Source: Bursaphelenchus xylophilus
Taxonomy: Eukaryota > Nematoda > Chromadorea > Rhabditida > Aphelenchoididae
DNA length: 64,000 bases
Direction of reading: 5' to 3'
NCBI GenBank assembly: GCA_904066235.2
Contig: CAJFCV020000006.1
Coordinates: 1,426,001-1,490,000, forward strand
Part shown: positions 1 through 10,716 of the stretch, one piece after another
Numbering within the stretch: position 1 is the first letter of the stretch
How the letters are laid out: every line of letters starts with the position of its first letter
The notes under the pieces: generated by a model
The model's input: the letters and a program-made list of their open reading frames with translations, nothing else
Databases searched by the model: none
Told to the model about the DNA's origin: nothing
Translations under genes and position numbers: made by a program

Positions 1-3000
1 GGCGTCGCCCGAGATCACCACACCATCCTTTTCCCAGACCAACGACGGTTCCGGCGTGCCGCTGACCTTGCAGTTCAACGTGTACGGAATGCCAGCGATG
101 ACTTTTGTCTTGACCGGGAGTTGCGTCAAGATCTTGGCCGGGGATTGGACTTGCAGCGAGTAGGTGATATTGTCATTACCCGCCAGATTCGACACCTGGC
201 ATTTGTAGTTCCCAGCATGACTGAGCTGGACCTTGTACAAGATTAAACTCCCGTCATTTGAGATCTTCATGACGCTCGGATCCAACGCGCTTTTGTCCAA
301 CTTGGAGTCCTCGTAGGTCCAGTTGCGCTCGGGCGGCGGGAAGGCGCGAGCGGGACACTCGAGGACGACGGTTTCGTTGACTTTCGCGCTCTTGGAACGG
401 ATCAACTTGGACTTGTCGATCTGCGGCGCAATGTGGACGGTGACCAGGATGCTCCGTTCGTCCTGCCCAATGTCGTTCTTGGCAACACACTTGTAGGTGC
501 CACGGTTGTTCTCGTCCACAGACTCGAGCACCAACGAACCGTACTCATCAATGTTCGGGGCTTCCAGCTCCACGTCGTTGAAGTACCTGGAAATAATGGT
601 TAAAAGATATTATTACGCTCTTTCAAAAAGTGCTGGACTTTTTGTGGTGGCCGCGCCGTGCACAAAAACCTTTTTGTGCGGGTTGCATTTAACCTTCTGC
701 ACCGTGTTAGTGCAATATCGCAACGACGGAGGAGCCGGCGCGAATTTTGGGCGCGCGAAAAGTGTGCGGTGCGAAAAAGAGCCGAAAAAAGTCCGCGCAC
801 TTTCTGGAACGGCTGTTAGCATTTTCATAAAGTACACGGACTTTTCGTCGTGTGCCGAAATTTGAGACAATTTCACCGTGCAAAAATGATTTAAAAAACG
901 TTATCCACTAAAAAAATTGACCGGAATTTTTGACCTAATTTTCGACCACCTCTATTTCGAGACCCACCAAGTTTTGTCGGCGGGCGGGTCGCTCTCCACA
1001 TCACAATCCAAGTTCACCGTGTCTCCGAGGATGAGTTCGTAGGAGCTGCGGCCACTCGTAATCACCGGCGCGGTTTGAATCTCCACATTCACATTGTACG
1101 CCACTTCTCCAGCTTCGTTGGTGGCTTTGCAAGTGTAAACTCCGGCGTGGATTTGGTCGGTTTTGTGGATTCGAAGGGAGTTGTCGGGCTTAAAAATATG
1201 ATTTTTTGACGTAATAAAAAAAGTTTTTTTTAAATTATTTGGCTTTTTATTAGCCACAAATCACCGCTCAAAAATTCTATTTCGAAATTTTCAGCTACAG
1301 CCGAGGCTTCCTCCACGTGAAGCTGGAGAACATTCTTCCCGCCCCAAAGCACACAATGACCGGAATACTGAACAAATTTCTGACCCAAATAAAAGAAAGC
1401 TTCCCGGAAATCATGGATAAGGTCGTAGAAAGTTTTTTTGAATTGTGCGAGCCATCAGCAGAGAACCATGAGGAGATCTTCCACCTTAAGCATGCTATTA
1501 CGCTGTTTTCTGAGCTCTATTCTTGCTTGAAGACCGAAAACAACATGCCGCAAAACTGGAGGTATTTTCTTCATGTCTGAAGCACAATATCCCAAGTTTT
1601 TCTTATACCCCCAAATTGCATTATCTATTGATGCATTTCCCGACCTTTTTGAGAAGAATTCAAGGATCTGGAGGCCTCTCAGAACAAAGCATAGAAGCAT
1701 TGCAAAGGCTAGCCGCAATATGAAAGTCTTTTTACGACGAGAGACCACGTGAAATGGGAGAGCGGTCGGAAAAATCAAGTTTTTGGCCATATTCTTGCCA
1801 ATTTCACATGGAAAGATTAACTTTTTGTAGAAACATTATGCCCTACGGTAGAAATAAGTAAAAAACTTTTCAAGCCAAAATTCGCAACAAATGTAAATGT
1901 TTTCGAAATTTTTTTTTTTCAATTTTTTAACTTTATTCACCAATTTACTTACCAAAATCGAATGAGAATTTGAATTTCCCGTGATTGGTTCGCCATTCTC
2001 CTCCCACGAAATCCTCGTTGCACTCGTGCTGGAGATGGGGCATTTGAGGTCCAGCTGGTCACCGGACCTCACCTTCACCTCTCTCGGCGCATATTCATCC
2101 ACCACAACCGGACGCACTGAAGGGGAAAAGGAACAAAAATAGGCAACAGAGGGGAAGATAACAGTAGGAAAAAATAAAAAAAGTAACAAAAAAAAAATTT
2201 TTATAATTTTTAGTGATATAGAGGGTAAAACGCTAGGAAATCTATATGTTCACTTTTATGGAAAATGTAAAAAAATATCTGATAGAAACTTTACGGCAAA
2301 TCTCAAAAAAAAACAGCAAAGAAAACTAAATTTCACAAAAAAAATCACCTCAAAAAATGAGACAGGATGTTGCATTTTCAATTATTTTTTAAAATTTTTT
2401 TCAATATCAGAATAATAAAAACCACGGAAAAAGTCTAAAAATGTGTTTCAAACGCTTTCAATAGCATTTTTTTCTGTTTCCGGGATACTTTTTGATACTT
2501 TTTGGGGGTAATATAAAAAATTTTTATATGTTTTTGCTTCAAAATTAAAAAATTTCAAAATTCAAAAAAAAAATTTTTTGTCCATAAAATTTTTTCTATC
2601 GCTTTTTCAGCCAATTCCCCAACTCCCCTGCACCCTCAAAAACCCACTGATCAATTGCACATCGATGCTCAGCGTCGCATTTCCAGCCGGACTGATCGCG
2701 ACACAAGTGTAATGTCCCTGCTGATCCTCCGTTCCACCCTTCAGGATCAGACTTCCATCCGGCTCGAGCAGCTCGTTCGCCGACTCTTCCAACGGCCTCC
2801 CATCCTTGAGCCATTGAACCTGCGGCTTCGGCGTCCCCATTAACACAATGCAACCCAAGCGAAGATCTTGGCCCTCGATTAGATGCGCGTCTTTGGGCGC
2901 TTGCGCCAGAATCGGCGACACCAGTCCGGTCACGACGACCAGGGTGTTGCGTTGTTGCTGCCCGAACTCGTTGTCCGCTTTGCAGGTGTAGTAGCCTTGG

Positions 3001-6000
3001 TCTTCCACCTGCAATTTTTTGAGGGCTTTTTGGGATGAAAAGAGTTTTTTTGAGGGTTTTGGCTAATCAAAAAATCAATTTTGCCAAAATCTCACCTGGA
3101 CATTATGAATGACCAAACTGTCATCCGGCAGAACCGTGAATCGCGGGCTGGTCACATCGATCGCTTTTTGGTCCTTGAGCCAGGTGATCATCGGTTTGGG
3201 GGTTCCAACAACACGGCATTGCAAGGTGACCGACTGTTCGATGTTCACGGAGAGTTGTTCTGGGGATGGAACAATGGATGGGGAGTCTGAAATTGGGAAA
3301 ACTGGCTTTCAGACATGGATTATGGAGACGGTCCGGAAAATTTTGGAGCTGGGCCGGCCCGGCCCCAATTTTTTTTTCAATTTTTAAATTTACTTTACAA
3401 ACTGAAAACTTACGCCCAATCGTCACCGTGACGCTCTTCGAATCTTCTCCAGCCATGTTCTCCGCTTTGCAAGTGAAAACTCCGGCATCGGAGTCGAGCG
3501 AGTGCTGAAAAATGGAAGGTTTCAAGTGCGCCGGTGCGATTTTTTTTTGTTTTCTTTGTATGCGCTTCAGGAAAAGTGCACGTATAGTATATAAATAATA
3601 TAGATTCTTAAAAGTTTTAGCTTGCCCTTTGCAGACGCAGAAAAGACATTCAAATCTTTGCGGTCGAGAGAGCACGCGAAAACTCGAGAGCAGTCAGAGA
3701 AAAGAAACGTTTTTGGCCATATCTTTGCCAGTTTCGTGGGAAAAGAATTTATTTTTTGTAGAAATATTACACTCTACAGTAGAAACAAGCACAAGACTTT
3801 TCGTGCCAAAAATCGCAAAAAAATCTTCAAATTTTTACCTAAAAAATTAAAAAACCTCGTTCATTTGTGCAAGGCGCAAGCTAAAAACTTCGAAAAATTT
3901 CATCTAAAATCTGAACGTCGCACTTGAAGAATTTTTACTGCCAAAAAATGAAAAAAAAATCCCAAAATTCCCACCTGAATGCTCAACCTTCCGCCCTCGA
4001 TGACAATGTTTTGATTTGGCCACACAGGTCGGCCATCTTTGAACCACTTTATGGTCGGCGCAGGATTTGCGGTAATCACGCGACAATCCAAGAAAACCGA
4101 ACTTCCCCGCGAGACCATGTGCCGATTTTGGGTGACATGGATTATCGGCTTCTCAGCGAATTTTACCGTCGTATAATCCGCCGCAATCCCCGCCGGATTC
4201 GAAGCCCGACACTCGTAGGTCCCAACCGACGCTTGGCCAATGTTCCGGATGATGAGTTCGTCTGAAAATAATTTTTTTTTTACTTTTTTGTCTACATATT
4301 TTAGGGGTGAAAATGTTCGAAAATTTGGGGTTTTTATCATTTTTGAGGCAAACGGAAGATAAATTTCGCCTGACATGACCTCAAAGGATCATAAAAAATT
4401 TTTGCGACAGCTGAATTTTCTTCTCCGAAGAATTTATTTTGCACAGTGCAAAATTTTTTTGGGCAAAATTTTTGAATTTTGCAAAATCCAAAAAAATATT
4501 TTTTTTTTGTTTTTCAACTTGCCATCAAAATTTACAACCCAAAAAATTCGCCGCAAAAATTCGCACCCCAAAAAAACTGCACTGTGCAGTGAAAATTCAA
4601 AATCTGCACAGTGCACTCGAATTCTTCGAATTTTCAAAAAACTAAAATACCCAAAATTAACTTACTATCGTATGTCACATAATGATGGTCATCGTTTTCA
4701 ATTTTGACCCCCTTAAAAAGCCATTCGGCCACTGGCAAGGGGATTCCGCGCACGGTGCAGCGCAAAGTGAGGTCCGAATGCGGAACCACAAACAATTCCT
4801 TGGGATCCACGACGACTTGAGGCTTGTCGTAGACCTGGAGGAAGACTCTGGCTTCGGCACTGCCTCCGGAAGTGGTGGCGCGACACAGATATTGGCCCGA
4901 ATCCACATGAGAGGCGTCCAAGATTCGAAGCGTCCCATTTGGGGATTGGTACTGAAAAAAAGCTATTTTTCAGGGCTAAAATACATTTTTATGGACAAAT
5001 AAAAGTCATTGGCGATTTTATTTACACCTAAAAAAGAAGAATTTTAGAGAAAACAAAAAAAAATTTTTTTAGGTCCCGGCCGGGTTCGAACCGGCGGCCT
5101 TCTGCGTGTAAAGCAGACGTGATAACCACTACACCACGAGACCACGGCCCTCCCGTTTCGGGAAAGCGCTGCGCTCTTCGCGGAAAACGGGTGCGCAGTA
5201 AATTTGAAACGATTTTTCTTTGCCAGAAATTGCACAGTGCAAAATTCTCGGCATTTCTCAACTACAAAATTGCACTGTGCAAAGAGATTTTTTAAAAAAG
5301 TAAAAATTCTTTGTAAAATACGAGTTTTAAAACGAATTTTTTATGACCAAAATTTTGCACCGTGCAAAGCTATAGGCATTTTTGAACTATGAAACTGCAC
5401 TGTGCAAAATCGTAGGCTTTTTTCAACTAGAAAGCTGCACTGTGCAAAAGATATTCAAAAAATAGAGCAAAAATGCTTTGTAAAATACGAGTCGCCGAAT
5501 TCGGACTTGATTTTTAAAATCAAAATTTTGCACTGTGCAAGACTATAGGCGTTTTTTAACTATAAAACTGCACAGTGCAAAATTCTAGGCTTTTTTCAAC
5601 TAGAAAACTGCACTGTGCAAAAAAATTTGAAAAAAAGTAAAAATACTATGTAAAATACGACCGCTTGACGAGAGACCAGATTTTTTTAACTAAAAATTTT
5701 TTACTGTTAAAACCTGCAGGCGTTTTTGACCTAGAAAACCGTACAGTGCAAAATTCTAGGCTTTTTTCAATTAGAAAACTGCACTGTGCAAAACCGTAAG
5801 CTTTTTTCAACTACAAAATTGCACTGTGCGAAAATTTTTTTTTGCTTCCAACAAAATTCTTACCACTTTTCCGGAATTCCCGACCACAAATCCTTTCCTC
5901 AGCCACACAATGCTCGCCTGTTCGATGCTTTGGGTTTGGCAGTGCAAGAAGGCCGCCTGTCCTACTGTAACGCTCTCATTTCGCGGCTGAATGATGTGCG

Positions 6001-6328
6001 GAGGCGGCTCTTTGGTGTCCAAATACGTTCTGGCGGTGAAATTCCCGTTCTCCGACACCACCTCGCACATGTAGTAGCCGCGATTATGGGGCGAAACGAC
6101 GTCAATTGTCCACACCGAGGTGTCGGTGTGTTTGTAGAACAGGGGACCTCCGATTTGCGTGTTCCCGTGCTTCCAATAGACCGTGTACGGCGCGACGGAC
6201 TCGATGGAACAGCTGAGGTTGACCGGTTGATAGGCGGTGGCGGTGGTTCGCTCGGCCATGTAGGCGCGAGGACCGGTCGCGTCGACGGTGGAGATGGCGG
6301 TCGGAGAGATTCGAATGAACTCGTAGTT
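1..6328 (-). CDS. him-4: Hemicentin exons 5-13: nine complete Ig domains plus the start of a tenth
   Basis: Each Ig repeat shows the Cys...Trp...(D/N)xGxYxC pattern. Ig1 lies within exon 5 (YYMCEV). Ig2 is split across exons 5/6 (GQYLCRA). Ig3 spans exons 6/7 (GTYECRASNPAG). Ig4 spans exons 7/8 (GVFTCKAENMAG). Ig5 spans exons 9/10 (GYYTCKADNEFG). Ig6 is in exon 10 (GHYTCVAISPAG). Ig7 spans exons 11/12 (GVYTCKATNEAG). Ig8 spans exons 12/13 (GTYKCVAKNDIG). Ig9 lies in exon 13 (GNYKCQVSNLAG). A tenth begins at the window edge (YTLNCKVSGTPEPSLVW). Introns therefore cut mid-domain as often as between domains. Exon 12 must end at TG before GTGGGT, because reading on gives an in-frame TAG at about 953; splicing restores the expected Trp. 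Confidence 0.92.
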
Positions 6329-9300
6329 CTGGAAAAAAGATGGGACTATCAGTTTGTCGGGAAAATAATGTGGATTTGTTAGCTCAGAAATTCGCAAAAA
6401 CTTGCTCTTTTTTGATTAAAAAATTGCACTGTGCAAAATTCTAGGCTTTTTTGGACTAGAAAACTGCACTGTGCAAAATTCTAAGCTTTTTTAGACTACA
6501 AAATTGCACTATGCAAAATTCTAAGCTTTTTGCACAAAAAAATTGTACGGTGCGAAACCGTAGGCTTTTTTCAGCTACAAAATTGCATTGTGCAAAATTC
6601 TAGGTTTTTTCACTAAAAATTGCACTGTGCAAAATTTTATAACGACAAGCTTGCACAATGCAAAATCATAGGCTTTTTTCAACTAAAAAATTGCACGGCG
6701 AAAAAATCTAGGCTTTTTTCAACTAAAAAATCGCACCGTGCAAAAGCATAGGCTTTTTTCAACTACAAATTTGCACTGTGCAAAAAAAATTTCCATCTTT
6801 TTCACCCTAAAAGCCGCAATTTCTCGTTAAAATTCAAGCTCTCAAAGTCTTGAAACTAATGTTTTTCAGTGCTATTCAAACTCACCGTATCATCCTCTCC
6901 TTGAATTCGGATGAAAAAGAATCCCTTCGGAGGCATGAACGGCCCCACATAATACAAATACGGGTTGCCCGGATGAATCGTCGTCTCATTCTTGTACAAT
7001 GTACGTCCATGATAGTCCAGCAACGTGACTTGATGCAGCATTCCCGGCGGCTCGAGGCCGGTCATGTTGATCATCAGGTAGGTGAGTTGATTGGCGATGG
7101 GGCGTGGGTGGGCCAAGTCAATGGAGCCCACCACTCGAGTCGAGAAGCCGAACTTGAAGTCGACACCGCTGTGGCCGAAGACGCGCAGGGTGTGCATGGA
7201 TTTGGCGGTGGTGCGGACTTGCCACATCCCCGGCTCCGGGTTGGAGACGCGGATCAGCTGAAGAGTATGAGTTAGAGGCAGGCGACGGGGATTGTTCATA
7301 TTCAGTTTGTCAGGAAAATAATGAGCACTTTGTCGCATAGAAAATCGCATCGTCGCGGAGAAAATGAACTGTGTTGCGACAAGATCAAATTTCTTTTCAA
7401 TCAGTCTGTCGGGAAAATAACGGCGGATCGTCGCGCCTCGGAATCGCCCATCATCGCTTTGCGACTGCAAGCCGCGACATGGGATTTGGTGCGCGATAGC
7501 GGCGAGGCGAGACATTTTGATGCGACGATCCGCCCTTATTTTTCCGACGGACTGATAGCTTGTGCTTTGGGAACGCACTATATAGTATGCGAGTTTCCTA
7601 GATGTCGCTTTGTAAATATAATAAAACAAGATTTTTAAGGCAAAAGTTGGTGATAATGCGGCACTTTTTTTGTGCGTTTCTCCACAAAAACTTTGAAGCT
7701 GATTCAAGTAATTTTTAAATTGTGTTTTTTAGAAGGCAATGCTGCCACATAAAATATGTAGTTGTCCGCTGTCACGACTTCGCGTGCGAATTTGCATATT
7801 CCCACGGAATGACCGACAAATTGGTATAAAAGGAAGAGAAATCGCCAATTATGATAGTATTATTTTTGTGTTTTGTCTTTTCCCGGTTGTGTTGTGTGCA
7901 ATAAACCGTTGTATTTTCTACTGTAGTCTATTGTTGTTGTATGGTGGTCACATCCTCTGGAGTCAATATCGTGAGTTCAGAGTTTTATTGCCAGAGTCCT
8001 CTAGTTTGTGTCTCCGGGTTATCAGAGGGTAGTGAATACTAGTAGTAGTGGGCAAGTTAAGGGCCATCTTACACCACGACTCATAGCTAACTCATGACAC
8101 CGCACAAAACTGGCCAAGATATGGCTACAAAGCCCATCGAAGTTTTCTGGCTAATTGCTAAGGAAACTCTAGAACAAAGCCTATTTTTTACCTACCCATT
8201 CAGATACTTCAACGTTTTTCAATATCTGTATTACACTATCTCTGTTCAGCAGACTTCAAGTTGTGACAGGGTCAAAACACTCCCTTGAAAAATTTGTTAA
8301 AAACCCTTCCCAGCTCACCTTCACATTCCTCAAATCAATCGTTCCTTCTTGATGTTCGTACCGGCTTCTATCGACCGCATCGCCCTCCGGATCGATCAAC
8401 GAGATGTTCAAATAGTCGCTGTCATCCCTCTGCCCGGACAACGAAATCGTCAGCTCGGTCATGGCGCCATCCACCGCGATCGGGCTGATATGCGCATTCC
8501 CATGCTCTCGGACCTCGTACAACAAGTGGATTTTGCGCTGTTGCACGGCTTGTCGAACATATTCCAGGACCGTGTTCACATGCGACTTCTCCAAGTGGAA
8601 CACCTGCCCGAAGGAGGCGGCCGCGATGCGCTCGAAGACGCGGTAGCCGGGAGAGGTTTGGTTCCCGCAGTCGCCGGTCATCACGAACACCACCGACGAT
8701 TGGCGCTCCTGGATCAGGTTCAGGACACGCTCTTCAAGATGGTAGTCTTTGGCTCGTGCGTCCGTGAAGACGTAGATGTAGGAGCCGGGTAATGAGACTT
8801 CCAGCGCTTTTTTGATGCCTGAAAAATACTTTTTTTATGGAAAGTGGCCAAAAAATTTGGATTTTTCAATCTGTCGGGAAAATATTGGGGATGGTCGCAG
8901 TAAAATGTCTCCCCTGTCGCGCAACCGCGACAAGCCCTCGCAAAGCGACGATGGCCGAAGCTTTGCCGTCAAGGCTCTAAATTACAGTGAGACGCCTGAT
9001 CCAGGGGCAAAAAACGTACCATTTTGCATCCGGAAAGTATCAAAAATGTGGCAAAATGCTTCCCTCTCCAAGTAAAAAGGCTCCCATTTCAAATGCGCGC
9101 CCGCTCTTTTTGTGACGGAAAGGGCGCGCCAAACCAAGTTTTTTCACTTGGAAAGGGAAACATTTTGCCACATTTTTGATGCTTCCCGGATGCAAAATGG
9201 TACGTTTTTTGCCACTGGATCAAGTAAAGTGCGTAGACTTTTTGTAGCGAACAGCACATTTTTCTTTTTTTTTTTTTGCACTGTGCAATTTGTCGGTCCA

Positions 9301-10716
9301 AAATTTGGGGCGACTTTTTGAATTGCACAGGGCGAAAAATGAAAAAAAAGCTTTGCGAAAAAAGTCGGCGTACTTCAAGGAACGACTAGTATCCACATTA
9401 TTTTCCCGACAGACTTTTAGATCCCTTCAAGCGATCCAACAAAACGCTGGACTGACCTTTGATGTCTGTCGGGAAAATAATGTGGATTTGTCATTCTGTC
9501 GGAAAAATAATGTGGATTTGTCATTCTGTCGGAAAAATAATGTGGATTTATCGGTCTGTCGGAAAAATAACGTGGATTTATGAGTCTGTCGGGAAAATAA
9601 TGTGGATTTATCAGTCCGTCGGGAAAATGGTGTGGATTTATCAGTCTGTCCGGAAAATAATGTGGATTCGTCTCAGTACACATCGCGCATCAAATCTCCA
9701 GCCGCGCCTATCCACATTATTTTCCCGGCATACCGATCAAAAAATCTCGGCGACCAAGCACAACGACCCTTACCAGAGAGCGTCATTTCCGGACAATCGC
9801 CTCCTCCTTGCACCGTAACCGACGCCAACTCCTGCTGGAAGACGTCGGGATCGGTACTGATGAACGGCGGATCCACGTCCGGATCGTGGAACAAAACTAG
9901 CACATAGTTGTAGATCAATTTCTTTCGCTGCTTCATCACCGTCTCAAAAATGCCTTTTGCACCGTGCCGCACCTGGACCAGATCGTCGTTCATGGAGCCG
10001 GTCCGATCGAAGACAAACGTCAATGACGTCATCCCCGGAGGAGGGACGTCCTCCATGCTGTTGGATGAGGCATGTCGACGGGCGATCAGAGGGTGGTATT
10101 GAGCCTGAAAAAGTAGTTATTGGGCGAGATTAGAATTTTCATAAAGTGCATAGACATTTTTAAAAACGCTCAGATTTTCACCAAATTTTGCACATTCTTT
10201 GAGCATGGTCCAGATATCAATTCCTGAAAATTTTAGCTCACCCTTTGCAGTGAGAGCCGAGATATTCAACCATCTTTTCGACCAAGAGAGCACGCGTAAT
10301 GCGGAGAGCGGTCAAAGAAAATTTACTTTTTTGGTCGTATCTTTGCCAGTTTCGCGCGGAAAAAATTGATTTTTTGTGGAAATATTACTCTCTACTGTAG
10401 AAATAGGCATGCCGTTTTTTGTGGTGAAATTTACAAAAAAAAATTCATATTTTTTCCAATTTTTGGTCTAAAATCTCGAATATTTCTGCAAAATGCAAGC
10501 TAGAAATCTCACATATGTCTTATAAAAAATTACTCTAAATTTGTGCCAAGTTTCAGCAAGATCTGAGCGTCGTGATTGTAGTAGTTTTCCATTTTTTTCG
10601 TCAAAAAATCATAAAAAATCGGTCAAAAACTTCTATATTTTTTCTCAACTTACAGCGCCTTCCCCAGCCAAAAACATGACGGCCCAAAGGGTCCAAAACC
10701 ACTTGAATCTCGTCAT
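1..10716 (-). CDS. him-4: Hemicentin (HIM-4) ortholog, 5' part; 13 exons, runs off left edge
   Basis: Hemicentins are giant secreted matrix proteins that anchor and align tissues at basement membranes. I read 13 exons, in transcript order: 10716-10654, 10104-9774, 8818-8319, 7257-6886, 6328-5864, 4951-4666, 4261-3975, 3504-3414, 3286-3096, 3008-2648, 2116-1953, 1188-968, 586-1. All phases agree and the joined frame is open for 1306 codons to the window edge. The start was chosen because MTRFKWFWTLWAVMFLAGEG is a good signal peptide followed by a GTAAGT donor. A vWA domain with the MIDAS-like FDRTGSM motif (about residues 47-230) is followed by a linker region and then tandem Ig domains from about residue 433. 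Family members often exceed 5000 residues, so most of the gene lies to the left. The acceptor of exon 12 (TTTTTAAG) is non-canonical at -3. Introns are swollen by repeats. Family identity is very firm; exact boundaries are by eye. Confidence 0.94.
1293..1723 (+). pseudogene. Frameshifted fragment of a repetitive, transposon-associated-type protein gene
   Basis: Inside the hemicentin intron between exons 12 and 11, on the opposite strand, one open frame (GFLHVKLENILPAPKHTM, about 1299-1577) is followed in another frame by a segment (1523-1720) containing TPKLHYLLMHFPTF and GGLSEQSIEAL. The order 'KLHxLLxH ... LSEQSIE' is typical of a multicopy, transposon-like protein family I recall from invertebrate genomes, though I cannot name it exactly. 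A frameshift near 1520-1590 and the lack of a plausible start argue for a dead copy. It abuts a family-A repeat fragment that begins right after it. Confidence 0.5.
1725..1890 (+). repeat. Family A repeat fragment
   Basis: It contains GAGAGCGGTC, TTTTTGGCCATATTCTTGCC, TTTTTGTAGAAACATTATG and TACGGTAGAAATA, which recur in order in the longer copies at 14.1 and 19.3 kb. It sits in a hemicentin intron. The rest of this intron and the next (about 2120-2640) is AT-rich with nothing recognisable. Confidence 0.7.
3595..3935 (+). repeat. Family A repeat fragment in hemicentin intron
   Basis: It includes AAAGTTTTAGCTTGCCCTTT, GAGAGAGCACGCGAAA, GTTTTTGGCCATATCTTTGC and CTACAGTAGAAACAAGC in the order seen in full copies, ending in ATCTGAACGTCGCACTTG. 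It lies between hemicentin exons 8 and 7. Confidence 0.75.
5071..5143 (-). tRNA. tRNA-Val (anticodon TAC), inside a hemicentin intron
   Basis: On the minus strand the sequence folds as a complete 72-nt cloverleaf plus one base. The acceptor stem is GGTCTCG/CGGGACC (one T-G wobble). The anticodon stem TCTGC/GCAGA closes the loop TTTACAC, giving anticodon TAC (Val). The T arm GCCGG-TTCGAAC-CCGGC contains an intact B-box, and the A-box region TGGTGTAGTGG is present. A run of T (minus strand) about 5 nt past the 3' end would serve as a pol III terminator. It lies between hemicentin exons 6 and 5, in the same orientation as the host gene. The discriminator base is T, which is unusual. Confidence 0.93.
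5224..5832 (+). repeat. GCAC(A/T)GTGC palindrome array in hemicentin intron
   Basis: About 14 units of roughly 40 bp carry TTGCACTGTGCAAAA and TAGGC(A/T)TTTTTC. Every few units a longer spacer with 'AATGCTTTGTAAAATACGAG' intervenes. The array ends about 30 bp from the donor of hemicentin exon 5. Confidence 0.9.
6419..6786 (+). repeat. GCAC(A/T)GTGC palindrome array in hemicentin intron
   Basis: About ten units of TTGCACTGTGCAAAATTC-TAGGCTTTTTTC, several with palindrome-breaking substitutions (GCACTATGC, GCATTGTGC, GCACGGCGA). The array fills most of the intron between exons 5 and 4. Confidence 0.9.
6886..10716 (-). CDS. him-4: Hemicentin exons 1-4: signal peptide, vWA domain and following linker domain
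   Basis: Exon 1 (10716-10654) encodes the signal peptide. Exon 2 (10104-9774) carries the first half of the von Willebrand A fold: SLTFVFDRTGSMNDDL at about residues 48-63, then the family signature GGGDCPEM. Exon 3 (8818-8319) continues with SYIYVFTDARAKDY and VVFVMTGDC and finishes the vWA fold with GQVFHLEKSHV. Exon 4 (7257-6886) holds the conserved NPEPGMWQVR region between vWA and the first Ig. In hemicentins the vWA domain is thought to mediate matrix or receptor binding through a metal ion; the metal-binding Asp and Ser (D54, S58) are present. The junctions exon 2/3 (phase 1) and exon 3/4 (phase 0) are supported by continuity with the family. Confidence 0.93.
7303..7553 (+). mobile_element. 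Family B inverted-repeat elements (one complete, one partial)
   Basis: The complete copy is 7402-7553, from CAGTCTGTCGGGAAAATAAC to a matching CTTATTTTTCCGACGGACTG; the inverted homology continues inward through GGCGGATCGTCGC. It is preceded by a partial copy of the 'GAGCACTTTGTCGCA' subfamily (7303-7400). Both lie in the hemicentin intron between exons 4 and 3. Confidence 0.8.
7730..8095 (+). mobile_element. Probable solo LTR or LTR-retrotransposon fragment
   Basis: It contains a TATA box (TATAAAAGG at 7825), a polyadenylation signal AATAAA at 7900 and then TTGTTGTTGTATGGTGGTCAC, as LTRs do. Its 3' portion (7979-8095, GCCAGAGTCCTCTAGTTTGTG onward) recurs in reverse orientation at 14.36-14.48 kb. 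No protein remnant is seen. Exact ends and class are unknown. Confidence 0.45.
8864..8962 (+). repeat. Family B half-element
   Basis: It starts TCAATCTGTCGGGAAAATAT and shares the interior GTCGCAGTAAAATGTC...AAAGCGACGATGG, but lacks the right-hand inverted end. The adjacent family C element may have truncated it. Confidence 0.6.
8985..9224 (+). mobile_element. Family C inverted-repeat element (MITE)
   Basis: The left arm is CAGTGAGACGCCTGATCC then GGCAAAAAACGTACCATTTT. The right arm is the complement, ending GTTTTTTGCCACTGGATCA. TA lies on both sides. The inverted homology extends through the AAAATGTGGCAAAATGC segments. Size and TA flanks suit a Tc1/mariner-type non-autonomous element. Confidence 0.8.
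9228..9392 (+). repeat. Family D-type element with palindrome core
   Basis: It begins AAAGTGCGTAGACTTTTTGT, contains TTGCACTGTGCAATTTGTCG, and ends AAAAGTCGGCGTACTTC..CGACTAGTA. These are degraded inverted ends of the kind found around 50.4-50.7 kb. Confidence 0.5.
9464..9672 (+). repeat. Tandem array of the family B terminal repeat, 7 x 30 bp
   Basis: Seven consecutive copies of TCTGTCGGGAAAATAATGTG + GATTTATCAG, with one- or two-base differences (GGAAAAATAA, CCGGAAAATAA, GGTGTGG). A single inverted counterpart (CCACATTATTTTCCCGGCAT) lies at 9711-9732, close to the hemicentin exon 2 donor. Confidence 0.9.
10150..10585 (+). repeat. Family A repeat copy in hemicentin intron 1
   Basis: It runs from GCTCAGATTTTCACCAAATT to TCTGAGCGTCGTGATTGTAG with the full internal order of family A (TTTTAGCTCACCCTTTGC, AGAGAGCACGCG, GGTCGTATCTTTGCC, CTGTAGAAATAGGCATG). 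The two termini are inverted relative to each other. Confidence 0.8.

Noticed and set aside
5786..6382. 198-codon plus-strand open frame
   Set aside because: Antisense shadow of hemicentin exon 5 with a palindrome-array start.
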